Positions 28,154 to 37,125 are shown, counted from the first letter of the stretch. The stretch: 64,000 nt of DNA from Desulfosporosinus fructosivorans (GCF_004766045.1 NZ_SPQQ01000002.1:124001-188000), one strand, 5' to 3'. The notes: generated by a model not told the origin, from the letters alone. Program-made: numbers and translations.

Positions 28154-29833
28154 TCATTTTGAGATATCCAAACCTTCTACAATCCTTGGTTTAACGGCCA
28201 TTGTTAGAGAAGATTTATACCCTCCATCTATGTTTTTAACCTTATACCCTTTTTGTGTTAATATTCTAGAGGCTACATATCCCCTTAGGCCTATCTGACA
28301 ATACTCGAGAATCTCTTTATCCTTATCTAATTCCCCAAGTCTTTCTCTTAGACTGTCTACAGGGATATTAAGAGCTCCTTCAAAATGCCCATTTTTAAAT
28401 TCAAGTTCAGTACGTACATCTACTAAAACCGTGTTTTCCTGATCATATGCCATATACTGTTCCATCGAAATAGGGTCCACTCTTCCAGCTAAGACATTTT
28501 GGGCAACATAGCCTGCCATATTAACGGGATCCTTCGCTGAAGAAAAAGGTGGCGCATAACAAAGCTCTAATTCTGTTAAGTCATCGACTGTTCCACCCAG
28601 TCTGATAACTGTCGCTATTACGTCAATTCTCTTGTCCACTCCATCACGTCCAACGCTTTGAGCTCCTAAGATTTTCCCATCCTCATTAAAGATTAATTTT
28701 AAGGTCAGTGGGAACCCCCCTGGATAATACGAGGCATGCGATTCAAGATGAACCGTAATTGTTTTATAAGGTATCTTCAATCGCCTTAAGGTTCGTTCAT
28801 TATTACCCGTGCCTGCTGCAGTTAAGTCAAATACCTTAATAATTGAGGTGCCCTGAGTACCTTTATACGTAGTGCCTAAACCTGTAATGTTATCTGCGGC
28901 AATCCGGCCTTGCTTGTTGGCGGGTCCTGCTAAGGCGACTGCCCCATTGAGTTTGGTCACAAAATCCACGATTTCTATGGCATCTCCAACTGCATAGACG
29001 TTAGGAGCATTTGTTTCCAGTTTCTCATTGACTATAATATGTCCTCTGGCACCGAGTGCAATTCCACTGTCCTTAAGAAATCCTGTGTCTGGACTTACTC
29101 CAATGGCTAGTATAACGAGATCCGCACACAAATTTACACCGCTATTTAAGGTTATTTCAACACTACCGTCCAGGTCCTTAAATGCCTTTACTCCATCATT
29201 TAAGATTAAGTGAATACCTTTATCTAAAATTTCTTTTTCTACAATTGTGACAAGATCGGTGTCTAGAGGGGCCATAATATGAGGGGCCGCTTCTACAATT
29301 GTTACGTCGAGCCCTCTATTTTTTAGATTTTCGGCCATTTCCACGCCGACATAACCGCCACCAATGACTACAGCGTTCTTAATCCCCCTTTTATCGACAT
29401 AAGCTTTAATGTTATCAGTATCCGGGATATTTCTGAGAGTATAAATCCTCTGATGATTGATGCCCTCTATGTTTGGTTTAATCGCCCTTGCTCCAGGAGA
29501 TAAAACCATATAATCATAGTGTTCTTCATACTCACCATTTTCTTTACTTCTTATCCTTGCAACTTTTTTAGCTGTATCAATCCCAATAACTTCACTGTTA
29601 ACCCTTACATCAATGTTAAATCGACTCTTCATACTTTCAGGTGTTTGCACAATAAGCTTCTCGCGTTCCTTGATGGTTTCCCCAATGTAATAAGGCAAAC
29701 CACAATTGGCAAAGGAGATATACTCATCTCTTTCGAACAATATAATCTCCGCAAATTCATCAAGTCTTCTAAGTCTTGCAGCTGCCGATGCCCCACCAGC
29801 TACACCGCCTACGATTAAAACTTTCTTACTCAT
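28154..29833 (-). CDS. CoA-disulfide reductase / pyridine-nucleotide reductase with rhodanese domain
   Basis: A 559-residue fusion. Residues 1-450 are a flavin-dependent disulfide reductase (KVLIVGGVAGGASAAARLRR; single redox Cys in SFANCGLPYYIGE near 43; NAD motif VVIGGGYVGVEMAENL), and residues about 460-550 form a rhodanese domain with its active-site Cys in EYCQIGLRGY. Such CoADR-Rhd proteins reduce CoA disulfide, CoA persulfide or polysulfide with NAD(P)H, often in sulfur-respiring bacteria. It lies 34 bases after the DUF302 gene in the same operon and probably serves sulfane-sulfur handling. Confidence 0.92.
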   Translation of the reverse strand: MSKKVLIVGGVAGGASAAARLRRLDEFAEIILFERDEYISFANCGLPYYIGETIKEREKLIVQTPESMKSRFNIDVRVNSEVIGIDTAKKVARIRSKENGEYEEHYDYMVLSPGARAIKPNIEGINHQRIYTLRNIPDTDNIKAYVDKRGIKNAVVIGGGYVGVEMAENLKNRGLDVTIVEAAPHIMAPLDTDLVTIVEKEILDKGIHLILNDGVKAFKDLDGSVEITLNSGVNLCADLVILAIGVSPDTGFLKDSGIALGARGHIIVNEKLETNAPNVYAVGDAIEIVDFVTKLNGAVALAGPANKQGRIAADNITGLGTTYKGTQGTSIIKVFDLTAAGTGNNERTLRRLKIPYKTITVHLESHASYYPGGFPLTLKLIFNEDGKILGAQSVGRDGVDKRIDVIATVIRLGGTVDDLTELELCYAPPFSSAKDPVNMAGYVAQNVLAGRVDPISMEQYMAYDQENTVLVDVRTELEFKNGHFEGALNIPVDSLRERLGELDKDKEILEYCQIGLRGYVASRILTQKGYKVKNIDGGYKSSLTMAVKPRIVEGLDISK

Positions 29834-29867
29834 CTTTGTCCTCCTCTAGTTCATATTTGAATCCATT

Positions 29868-30254
29868 CTACATTGCGTCCTCTAAAGCTTTCTTCAACAC
29901 TGTTTCTACCTGCTGTGCAATACCTAGTAGTTCAGTTTTCCCAAACAAGCTCATCATAGAAGTGGGGCGCATCATCCCCATAAAAACACTGTTTTCCTTT
30001 TCATACACAACCATTTTGCAAGGGAGAAAGTATCCAGCTTCACTATGAAGATCCAATACTTCTTTTGCTTGTTTTGGATTACATACTTCCAGTACTTTAA
30101 AATTCTGATGAAAATCTAATCCCTTTTCCTGCAACTTATCTTTGAAATTAAGTTCCCATAAAACACCAAAATTATTTTCACTTAAACTTTTTTTCAGATC
30201 TTCAACGGCTGTTGAAAATTCTTTATTGGTCTTTACTTCATAATTAAACTCCAT
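29868..30254 (-). CDS. DUF302-family protein
   Basis: About 128 residues of the DUF302 fold (FGVLWELNFKDKLQEKGLD; then LEVCNPKQAKEVL and a PCKMVVYE strand). The function of the family is unknown; members often lie beside sulfur-metabolism genes. The second ATG (30254) has a better-spaced AAGGAGATGA site than the first. A pentanucleotide TTTTC repeat lies just before the ribosome-binding site, and a CstR-like dyad lies about 95 bases upstream, so expression may be both phase-variable and sulfur-responsive. Confidence 0.85.
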   Translation of the reverse strand: MEFNYEVKTNKEFSTAVEDLKKSLSENNFGVLWELNFKDKLQEKGLDFHQNFKVLEVCNPKQAKEVLDLHSEAGYFLPCKMVVYEKENSVFMGMMRPTSMMSLFGKTELLGIAQQVETVLKKALEDAM

Positions 30255-30268
30255 AATCATTCATCTCC

Positions 30269-30308
30269 TTTTCTTTTCTTTTCTTTTCTTTTCTTTTCTT
30301 TTCTTTTC
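30269..30308. repeat. eight perfect tandem copies of TTTTC
   Basis: A 40-base pentanucleotide microsatellite (GAAAA on the coding strand) directly upstream of the DUF302 ribosome-binding site and downstream of the likely promoter and operator. It ends in an imperfect ninth unit. Confidence 0.97.
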
Positions 30309-30346
30309 TTTTTCATATTATCTCTCGTTGCATTGCGTACTATTCC

Positions 30347-30363
30347 AACCCCCAGTGGGGTAT
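30347..30363. promoter_or_regulatory. CsoR/CstR-like operator upstream of the DUF302-CoADR operon
   Basis: On the minus strand ATACCCCACTGGGGGTT. The ACCCC/GGGGT dyad resembles CsoR-family operators and parallels the dyads at 31205 and 47096. A possible -10 (TAATAT) lies about 25 bases downstream. Confidence 0.55.
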
Positions 30364-30398
30364 CGTCTTCTCAAATCTCTCTCGGTGCGTGTTATTAT

Positions 30399-30587
30399 TT
30401 AACTGTCACTTTGACTTAACAAGTGCAAGATGCAGTCTCTTTCTTCCTCTAAGTCCTCTCGTTCTGCCACCATTTTTGCTTGCACCGAATGATAGGGCCA
30501 GCGTGCTATTAAATCTGTTAGCTTTGCTTCTATAATGTTAAGCTGGAGCAAAAGCTCCTGAGCATTAGGTTGTTGATTATCATCCAT
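30399..30587 (-). CDS. small predicted coiled-coil protein
   Basis: 62 residues, mostly helical and charged (LLLQLNIIEAKLTDLIARWP; EREDLEEERDCILHLLSQ). It overlaps the end of the ferredoxin gene by 8 bases, suggesting translational coupling. No family is recognised. It resembles in size and heptad pattern the small protein at 47206, which also sits under a CstR-like operator. Confidence 0.65.
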   Translation of the reverse strand: MDDNQQPNAQELLLQLNIIEAKLTDLIARWPYHSVQAKMVAEREDLEEERDCILHLLSQSDS

Positions 30588-30780
30588 TTGCTTTCTTCTC
30601 CTCTGTAGCTTTAAAAGTTATAGCACCGTGCATACATGCTTCCATACAGGCTTCACATTCCGTACACAGAGTAGGATCTACGACAGCGAGATGTGCAAGC
30701 ATTGAAATCGCTTGAAACGGGCAAGTGTCGACACAGCGTTTGCACGCTCGACACATTTTATCCAAGATGAACGCAGACAT
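30580..30780 (-). CDS. 2[4Fe-4S] ferredoxin
   Basis: A 66-residue ferredoxin with two complete cluster motifs, CRACKRCVDTCP and CTECEACMEACMHG. The start ATG at 30780 has a GGGAGG site; an earlier ATG at 30804 contains that site. It can serve as a low-potential electron carrier. It follows the FmdB-like gene and precedes the coiled-coil gene, all probably one unit from the promoter at 31231-31259. Confidence 0.88.
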   Translation of the reverse strand: MSAFILDKMCRACKRCVDTCPFQAISMLAHLAVVDPTLCTECEACMEACMHGAITFKATEEKKANG

Positions 30781-30869
30781 CTCCGTATCCCTCCCTAAAA
30801 CCATAAGTACATACTCTCTAAACTATTTGAGCAATAAGAGAAACTCACGGTTTCTCATTTGCACCCTGC

Positions 30870-31079
30870 TCAGCCATACCGGCGTCGTGGAGCCTTGGAC
30901 TCTCCCAAAGAACCTTTGTCTTGGGCGAAGCTTTTTCCTCCGATATTGACAGACGTAATCCGTTGAATTATCTGTTCACTTCCACAATACGGACAGCCTT
31001 GATGGTCTTTCTGGCTGATACTGCAAAATACTGAAAAATTTTTTGAACACTTTTGACATTGAAAATCATAGTTAGGCAC
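30870..31079 (-). CDS. FmdB-family zinc-ribbon protein
   Basis: A 69-residue regulatory-type zinc ribbon (NYDFQCQKCSKNFSVF then CPYCGSEQIIQRIT) with an Arg-rich tail. FmdB proteins were first seen as putative regulators of formamidase/amidase genes; their function here is unknown. It is the first gene after a strong promoter with an overlapping CstR-like dyad, which puts it and the ferredoxin in a likely sulfur-responsive unit. Confidence 0.85.
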   Translation of the reverse strand: MPNYDFQCQKCSKNFSVFCSISQKDHQGCPYCGSEQIIQRITSVNIGGKSFAQDKGSLGESKAPRRRYG

Positions 31080-31204
31080 TGCAATCTCCCCCTAAAATAT
31101 CTACCTACACTATTTACTATTTCTTTAACGAGCACCTTACCCAGGGAATAACTTTGCTTGGGATAGCAGTTTATCATAGAAAACATCCGCACCCACTATC
31201 CCCC

Positions 31205-31259
31205 GTACCCTGTAAGGGTATCCTCTTTTTAATATATTCGCATCTCACCAATTTGTCAA
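31205..31259 (-). promoter_or_regulatory. sigma-A promoter with CstR-like operator for the FmdB-ferredoxin unit
   Basis: Minus strand: TTGACA (31259-31254), exact 17-base spacer, TATATT (31236-31231), then ATACCC-TTACA-GGGTAC (31221-31205) at the expected transcription start. This is the same arrangement as upstream of the gene at 47206. Confidence 0.75.
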
Positions 31260-31302
31260 CCACTTTCAAGTATACCCTCTCGTTCTAGTAGTATTTCATA
31301 GA

Positions 31303-32212
31303 TTAATTATTTATAGCATTAATAATTAATTTAGAATCACTGGCAGTGGGTTTAACCTCATTAATCCAAATATTATATATACCTTCACCAAGCATTATTC
31401 CTTGCCAATTTGCAAATAGATACTTCGTATATGCATTAGTAATTACTTGCCTATATTTAGGATAGAATATTTGGTCATAGTTCTTAATAAAGTCTGCATT
31501 ATTTTGTATTTTAGTTACTTTATCATCAATTTTAACTGTTATGGGATATACTACTTGTTCCGCTAACTGTTCCTTATTTTCATTTACTAGATAACTTTGA
31601 ATTCTACCAGCAAAGTTCTCTACATCTTGGTCATTTTTAGTATTCAGGGCTACAGAATATCTCTTTCCATATTCAACTTCAGGAAGATTACTTTGAAGTG
31701 ACAATGTAAATGGATAACTCTGTTTACTAACTGGATTTACCCAGGTTCCTTCTATTATATCAACAGTGACAAATTTCCCTTGAAATACACCTGTATTAAC
31801 CCCTGTCCCGTTATACTCAAATAGGATAATATCTTTTTCTCCTGCTTTTCCCTTGAGTTTAATCTCCTCTCTCTGTTTCTCATAAAAGTATGTTCCAACT
31901 ACACCTTCACCTAATTGATAAATACTCATTTTAATCGGGATAGTGTTGTTTATATTTCCTTGATAATCATCAATATCCCTTTCTAAATGGGCTTTTAGTT
32001 GTATCTATATTTTCAAGTAAGCTGGGATCTGTGTTATCCTGATTAGTTGCACTATTTTGGGACGTGTTTTCTGATTGAGATTGAGATTGAGATTGAGATT
32101 GAGCTTGAGATTGAGCTTGTTGATTATTATTTTCCTCGCTCTTCTTTACACTTGAACAGCCTGACAATAGGACGATGGTTAAGGTCATGATAATTGCTAT
32201 TACTTCTTTCAC
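31303..32212 (-). pseudogene. lipoprotein gene interrupted by a single-base frameshift
   Basis: The first part (32212 to 31970, GTG start with AGGGGG site) has a lipoprotein signal (IMTLTIVLLSGCSS) and a Gln/Ser repeat linker. It stops after SPFRKGY. If one G of the GGG at 31977-31979 is removed, the frame continues KDIDDYQGNINNTIPIK straight into the second open frame (beginning MSIYQLGEGVV near 31929), giving one secreted lipoprotein of about 300 residues. The second part has no signal peptide or ribosome-binding site of its own. It may be a true mutation, a sequencing error or slippage. The family is not recognised. Confidence 0.75.
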
Positions 32213-32243
32213 TATAAATACCCCCTGTCTACATCATCCTCTA

Positions 32244-33494
32244 TTATGGTTTCACTGGTTGCAATTCCACGAGAGTGGATGTTTCTGCCTTCGTAAGTTG
32301 GATAAGCTCTGCGCCGTCGACAGAAATGTAGTTTTCATCGCCCTGCAATTTGACCTCCGCAAGATGACCCTCTGTAACAATACTCGCTGTTTGGTTATCA
32401 TAGACGACTATTTGCCCGTTAACTCCAATGAGTGCACATACTTTTTCGTTAAAGGGGATAGAACCTTCCCATTCGGTCTTCAAAGAAGGATTATCTGTTA
32501 ATTCTGAGCGGTCTGACGTGGTTTTAATCTTTACCAGTTCGTTGTTTATGACTTCCCCAAGATAGACCTTTCCTGCTCTGATCCCTATGACCCTATCGTT
32601 TGATTTTTTAGAGATGACCCAACGCTTAGTGCCACTCAACGCAAGCACTTGATGGGTATCGCCAATTTTACTGGTAACATAGAGTGTTCCATACCGATCG
32701 GAGGCAGCCATATTGGAGATAACCTCTCCTGACTTATTTCGTGTGAGTACGTCTTTCATGATATCTATTTCCATGAGTAGCTGAGAAGATCCGTTTTTCA
32801 CGGTGAGATAGATTAGATTTGAAGGTGTTGAGAAAACTAAGTTTTCTAGTTTACCGCCTTTGGGTAATTGATCAATCGTTCGATTAAAACGATTATCGGG
32901 AGGGGTATCATCATCATCACTATCCGGAAGTTCAAGTGAATATAATTCTGTCAGTTGCGGATTTCCATAACGCTTTTCGGTATACGGTTGTGGTTGAACC
33001 ACTTTGGGAACTCCCTTCTCAATTTTTTGGTTGGGGTCTTCTGTTTTTTCAGGAGTCGAATTCTGCGCAGGGGACTGGGCGGTCGCTTTAGGGTATATAG
33101 TAACCGATGTTATTTCATTTGGATTTTTCTTGGCATAAAAATAGAGTAAGGTGCTTCGGTCAGGTAGCCATTGGTAAGTAAGCACTCCCAGTGTTTTATC
33201 CGTAGTAGAAGGTGATTTTTTTTCAAAAACGACCTTTCCCTTTTTAAGGTTGAAGATTTTAAGAGTCCCATTTTCGGAATAAGCCAAATAATCCTTGGCG
33301 TAAGAAACCTGAATATTCATAAGATCAGAACCAGGAATAGTTGCTTTGAGCTGGGGCGTGATGGGTGGCTCACTCTCCCCACCCATCACGCCCATAACTT
33401 TTTGAATTTGGTTGTTCAAGAGGGAGTACCCTCCAAATTGAAAACTGAGTGAAACTAATATCCAAACTACTAAGATACGTAATTTCTTCTTCAA
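32244..33494 (-). CDS. membrane-anchored protein of unknown function, possible beta-propeller
   Basis: 416 residues. An N-terminal uncleaved signal or membrane helix (RILVVWILVSLSFQFGGYSLL) is followed by an extracellular region with repeated short beta-type units (YLAYSENGTLKIFNL; GVLTYQWLPDRSTLLYFYAK; YGTLYVTSKIGDTHQVLALS; YISVDGAELIQL), separated by a Pro/Gln-rich insert near residues 135-165. This pattern fits a WD40/TolB-like propeller, but no family was identified. It lies between the lipoprotein and the phosphodiester-glycosidase genes. Confidence 0.7.
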   Translation of the reverse strand: MKKKLRILVVWILVSLSFQFGGYSLLNNQIQKVMGVMGGESEPPITPQLKATIPGSDLMNIQVSYAKDYLAYSENGTLKIFNLKKGKVVFEKKSPSTTDKTLGVLTYQWLPDRSTLLYFYAKKNPNEITSVTIYPKATAQSPAQNSTPEKTEDPNQKIEKGVPKVVQPQPYTEKRYGNPQLTELYSLELPDSDDDDTPPDNRFNRTIDQLPKGGKLENLVFSTPSNLIYLTVKNGSSQLLMEIDIMKDVLTRNKSGEVISNMAASDRYGTLYVTSKIGDTHQVLALSGTKRWVISKKSNDRVIGIRAGKVYLGEVINNELVKIKTTSDRSELTDNPSLKTEWEGSIPFNEKVCALIGVNGQIVVYDNQTASIVTEGHLAEVKLQGDENYISVDGAELIQLTKAETSTLVELQPVKP

Positions 33495-33537
33495 CTATTA
33501 ATCCCCTCTTTTAACCAACGTCAATTCATACCTTACC

Positions 33538-34515
33538 CTATTCTGGCATGACCACAATACCCGTCGGTAGGTAGCGTTCACCAAAAATATTCCAGAGTTT
33601 ACTAATCACTTTTCCGTTATAGACTAATACTGAAGAAGAGCCGCCATCTAAATTGGCTGCATTGATCGCATCATAATCTTTGAATAAATTATAGAGGTCG
33701 CTCATTTTTGCGCCAAGACTAGAGAGTTGTCGACCATCAATTACGACAAGTATAATCGTACCATCGGCTTTCTGTCCGATAGCAGTTCGTGGAGCTGCTC
33801 CCCAAGCTGAGTCTTGAAATACGCCCTTTTTTCCGTCCTGTATTAAAGTCGGCCCAAACGATACAGCTTCTTGAATGTCTTTCTTCTTAACGTCATCACC
33901 GGTCATCTGTCCAACGATCAGGTTACCATCCTTATCAAGGGCAACAATCTCGGTACTCTTGTTGCCTACATTGTTATGGACGATTTCTCCATTATGGACG
34001 GTTAAACCGTCAGGAAAAGCTCCATTTCCGGTACCATTAGGATCATAAAATCCTCCGCCATTTATACCTGCAATAGCTCCTGTGTCTTTAACAAAGTCAC
34101 TGACTCGTTCACCTGTAACCTCCAATTCTTTTGTCACAGCGACTTTTATCCGTTTTGGATCCTTTATTAGCATTACTTTGCCTTTAAACGCTTTACCGTC
34201 AATATCTTCAATTGTGATACCAGCAGATGCCTCTGATACAGTACGCTGGATTGGGATATCAGATAGCGAGCCTGAGTTATCATATTTGTTAACAATTTCA
34301 CTAATTTCTTCATCCGAGAGAAATGCCCTAACAACCTGTGGATGCCTTGAAGAGAGAACGGAGCCTACCGCTAAAGTTTTCGTTGCTTCAAATGGCCCCC
34401 AGAAAATGATAAAGGGCGCTAGGATGATATCAAATACTACATTGAACATAAAAAAGGCAATAATCATTTTCAGGCTTATCTTTCGTATCTTTCGCATTTT
34501 TCGTACTTTCCTCAT
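33538..34515 (-). CDS. membrane-anchored phosphodiester glycosidase (NAGPA domain)
   Basis: About 325 residues: a basic N-terminus and one membrane helix (MIIAFFMFNVVFDIILAPF), then a NAGPA domain outside the cell (GAIAGINGGGFYDPNGTGNG; GQKADGTIILVVIDGRQ; NAANLDGGSSSVLVYNGK). This domain removes sugars linked through phosphodiesters, for example on wall polymers or exopolysaccharides. The ATG at 34515 with a GGAGG site is preferred; the longer frame runs into the upstream gene. It is a close paralogue of the C-terminal half of the BlaR1-type protein directly upstream. Confidence 0.88.
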   Translation of the reverse strand: MRKVRKMRKIRKISLKMIIAFFMFNVVFDIILAPFIIFWGPFEATKTLAVGSVLSSRHPQVVRAFLSDEEISEIVNKYDNSGSLSDIPIQRTVSEASAGITIEDIDGKAFKGKVMLIKDPKRIKVAVTKELEVTGERVSDFVKDTGAIAGINGGGFYDPNGTGNGAFPDGLTVHNGEIVHNNVGNKSTEIVALDKDGNLIVGQMTGDDVKKKDIQEAVSFGPTLIQDGKKGVFQDSAWGAAPRTAIGQKADGTIILVVIDGRQLSSLGAKMSDLYNLFKDYDAINAANLDGGSSSVLVYNGKVISKLWNIFGERYLPTGIVVMPE

Positions 34516-34553
34516 GTTACCTCCATTAATTTTGATTCGCACTCTCTCACGCT

Positions 34554-36452
34554 CTAAGGAGTAACCACAAAAGCTGTGGGAACATAACGTTCTCCAAAAA
34601 TGTTCCAAAGCTTATTCAGGACTTTGCCTTGATGGACCATTTCTGAGGAAGAACCGCCATCAAGATTGACTGCATTTACAGCATGATAATCCTCAAAGAC
34701 ATTCATAAGGTCTCTTAAGGTCGCCCCGATACTCCAAGTAGGTTGACGTCCGTCGATCACTACGAAAATAACGGTCCCGTCAGCCATTTGTCCTATGCCG
34801 GTCCGGGGGGCAATCCCCCAGCCACCGTCCCCTGAAATTGCAGATTTTCCCTCTACGATAAGATTAGGTGCAAAGGTAACAGCTTCACTTATGTGTTGCC
34901 CTTCCAATTGATTGGCCGTCATGTTACCAAGGACCATTTTCCCCTGGTCATCAAATCCGACAATATTGACTTCTTTTTCTCCCACATTATTGTCGACTAG
35001 TTTCCCATCCTGCACGGTTAACCCGTCTGGGTATGCTCCGTTCCCTTTACCATTCGGGTCATAGAACCCTCCGGCGTTAATTCCGGCAATGGCTCCCATG
35101 TTTTTGACGAGCTCACTGACCCTTTCTCCCTTAACGCCAATTTCTTTAGTAACGGCTAATTTAACTCGGGTCGGGTCCTTGATTAACATCACTTTCCCTT
35201 TGAAACTTGGACCTGTGATATCCTCGACTGTTATTCCCGAGGTTGAATCGGCAATCCCCTTTGTAAGTCCCGAGGCTTGTCCCCCACGGATCTCTTGAGA
35301 TACATTAAGGTCGCGACCTTCTAAGGCGGGGCTTGCATTTACCTGAGCACTGGTGAAAGTCGCAAAGGCTATCAATCCTATCACCAGAACACCTAACAGT
35401 GACCATTTAACCGAAGCTTGCTTAATCTTTCTATTTTGAAGCATTATGAGTCTCTTCTTGATTTGTGAATTTGAGCCACACAAACTTGCCAAGCCCTCTA
35501 CTCTGGGAACTGTAGAATATGTCTCTGCCAGCTTGATAAGTGTATTAGCATAGTCATTGGATTGCTCAGTATCAATTCGAGATCTCGCTAAAGCATCACA
35601 CGATATCTCCTGGTCTTCCCGCATTCGATAAAAAGCGTACCAAATTAGTGGATTAAACCAGTGGCAAATAATCAATACCTGGGTTAACCAATTTACCCAT
35701 ATGTCCTTACGTTTAAAATGTATTAACTCATGTAAAAATATATGGTTTACCTGTTCTAAACTAAATGTTTGCTCAATTCCGATGGGTAATAGTAACCTCG
35801 GGTAGATTAAGCCTAATAATGATGGGCTGTTTACATGCCTCGACTTAAAAAGAGGAATCTCCGTTTTTATCTTCAATTCCACTTTGAGGCTATTAAACTC
35901 CGAAAGCAAGCTTAGGTCAGTCACTCGAGCTTGTCCAATGTCTTTAGAAAACTGTTTGTTAACAATGACGGTGAGAACCGTCAATATCAAGATCCCTAAT
36001 AACCATATATAGTACATTAGTTTATAAACGATCGGGAAGGCGGTCCATGAATTTGCATTTCCATCACTTGGGCGCTGGGTTTCAGTGCTTACAACCGCTT
36101 TGTTGGAATTGCTATCCACTACAACAGTTTGGTTCACACCAGATTTATTAGTATTGACGATAGTGGAGAATGATTGTGTGGTTCGGTCAACGATCGCTGC
36201 TATCTTTTGCTGTATGTGGGAAGAGTCGAGGTAATTATAAACGCTTATGGGAGTGTTAGGTGTCCATGGCAACACTAAACCAATGATTAAAACTGACCAC
36301 AGCATATACTGAAAGCGTGCTCCCAACTTGTGTCTGAGTACAAATTTCACGCCAAGGAGAAAAACGATGAAGATACTTGCTTTGGCAGATGTTGTCAAAA
36401 CCCAGTTAAAAAGGCTAAGATAATTCGCCATTAAAAGCGTTAGCATCTTCAC
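34554..36452 (-). CDS. BlaR1-type M56 peptidase fused to a phosphodiester-glycosidase domain
   Basis: 632 residues. The N-terminal 350 residues form a BlaR1/MecR1-like membrane metallopeptidase with several helices and the zinc motif HELIHFKRKD near residue 230. After another helix (SLLGVLVIGLIAFATFTSAQV), the C-terminal 250 residues form a NAGPA domain (GAIAGINAGGFYDPNGKGNG; NAVNLDGGSSSEM) instead of the penicillin-binding sensor of classical BlaR1. It overlaps blaI by four bases. By analogy it should sense an outside signal and trigger loss of BlaI repression, but here the sensing part looks like an enzyme or sugar-phosphate-binding domain. Confidence 0.88.
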   Translation of the reverse strand: MKMLTLLMANYLSLFNWVLTTSAKASIFIVFLLGVKFVLRHKLGARFQYMLWSVLIIGLVLPWTPNTPISVYNYLDSSHIQQKIAAIVDRTTQSFSTIVNTNKSGVNQTVVVDSNSNKAVVSTETQRPSDGNANSWTAFPIVYKLMYYIWLLGILILTVLTVIVNKQFSKDIGQARVTDLSLLSEFNSLKVELKIKTEIPLFKSRHVNSPSLLGLIYPRLLLPIGIEQTFSLEQVNHIFLHELIHFKRKDIWVNWLTQVLIICHWFNPLIWYAFYRMREDQEISCDALARSRIDTEQSNDYANTLIKLAETYSTVPRVEGLASLCGSNSQIKKRLIMLQNRKIKQASVKWSLLGVLVIGLIAFATFTSAQVNASPALEGRDLNVSQEIRGGQASGLTKGIADSTSGITVEDITGPSFKGKVMLIKDPTRVKLAVTKEIGVKGERVSELVKNMGAIAGINAGGFYDPNGKGNGAYPDGLTVQDGKLVDNNVGEKEVNIVGFDDQGKMVLGNMTANQLEGQHISEAVTFAPNLIVEGKSAISGDGGWGIAPRTGIGQMADGTVIFVVIDGRQPTWSIGATLRDLMNVFEDYHAVNAVNLDGGSSSEMVHQGKVLNKLWNIFGERYVPTAFVVTP

Positions 36453-36835
36453 TCCTTCCTTTCTTCAAGGATTTGTTTAAGTTCTTCAATTTCATCCTGT
36501 GAGAGTTTTTCATCTTTAAGAAAGGTAACGAGCATTGGCTTAAGAGCTCCGCCAAAAAACCGAGTCAGAAAGGACTTGCTCTCGACTATGACGCACTCTT
36601 CTTCCGTCACTAAGGGATTATAAAGATAAACCCTTCCCTCTTCTTTGTAACCGAGTGCCCCTTTTTTCACCAACCTCCCGATTAAAGTCTTGATCGTATT
36701 TGGTTTCCAATCTGTTGATTGTTCTAAAGCCTTAACGATCTCGTTTGCGGTACATGGAGTTGATTTTAACCAACAAATCTTCATAACTTCCCATTCGGCA
36801 TCGGATATATTAGGTATTTCGAGCAATAAACCCAC
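36449..36835 (-). CDS. blaI: BlaI/MecI-family transcriptional repressor
   Basis: 128 residues with the BlaI winged helix (ISDAEWEVMKICWLKS; WKPNTIKTLIGRLVKKGAL) and a C-terminal dimer domain. In classical systems the repressor is inactivated after signalling by BlaR1. The frame begins with GTG at 36835, only about one base after a GGGAG site; an in-frame TTG at 36826 is better spaced, so the start is uncertain by three codons. It overlaps the BlaR1-type gene and follows an operator matching its family. Confidence 0.92.
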   Translation of the reverse strand: MGLLLEIPNISDAEWEVMKICWLKSTPCTANEIVKALEQSTDWKPNTIKTLIGRLVKKGALGYKEEGRVYLYNPLVTEEECVIVESKSFLTRFFGGALKPMLVTFLKDEKLSQDEIEELKQILEERKE

Positions 36836-36869
36836 TCTCCCGTCAATGTTTACTTATGTAGTTAGGAAC

Positions 36870-36898
36870 ATATTACATATGTAATCGATTGATGTCAA
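36870..36898 (-). promoter_or_regulatory. sigma-A promoter with overlapping BlaI-type operator
   Basis: Minus strand: TTGACA (36898-36893), exact 17-base spacer, TATA-like TAATAT (36875-36870). The perfect palindrome ATTACATATGTAAT (36885-36872) covers the spacer and -10, and its TACATATGTA core is the recognition core of staphylococcal BlaI/MecI operators. The unit should be self-repressed. Confidence 0.85.
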
Positions 36899-37125
36899 GA
36901 ATTATTTTCCAGAATAATCTCTGTTCCAGCTTTAAGACTAGGGAAAATCACTGCCCTACCTTCCTGAGATATTCAATAACTTTGAAACGGTTTTGCTTTT
37001 CTGGTCCAACAGTTCATTTGTTGCAAGTTGTCACTGTTCTAGTATCCGGGACATCTCTTAGCTTGCATATAATCAAATGAAAGCGGTATTATAGGATACA
37101 TACTAATAACCTGAAGGCGTGTTTT

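Noticed and set aside
30269..30308. CRISPR-type repeat
   Set aside because: The unit is 5 bp with no spacers; it is a simple microsatellite.
32070..32120. Phase-variable repeat in the lipoprotein linker
   Set aside because: The unit is six bases and encodes Gln-Ser; changes keep the frame, so it is only a length-variable linker. The frameshift lies elsewhere.
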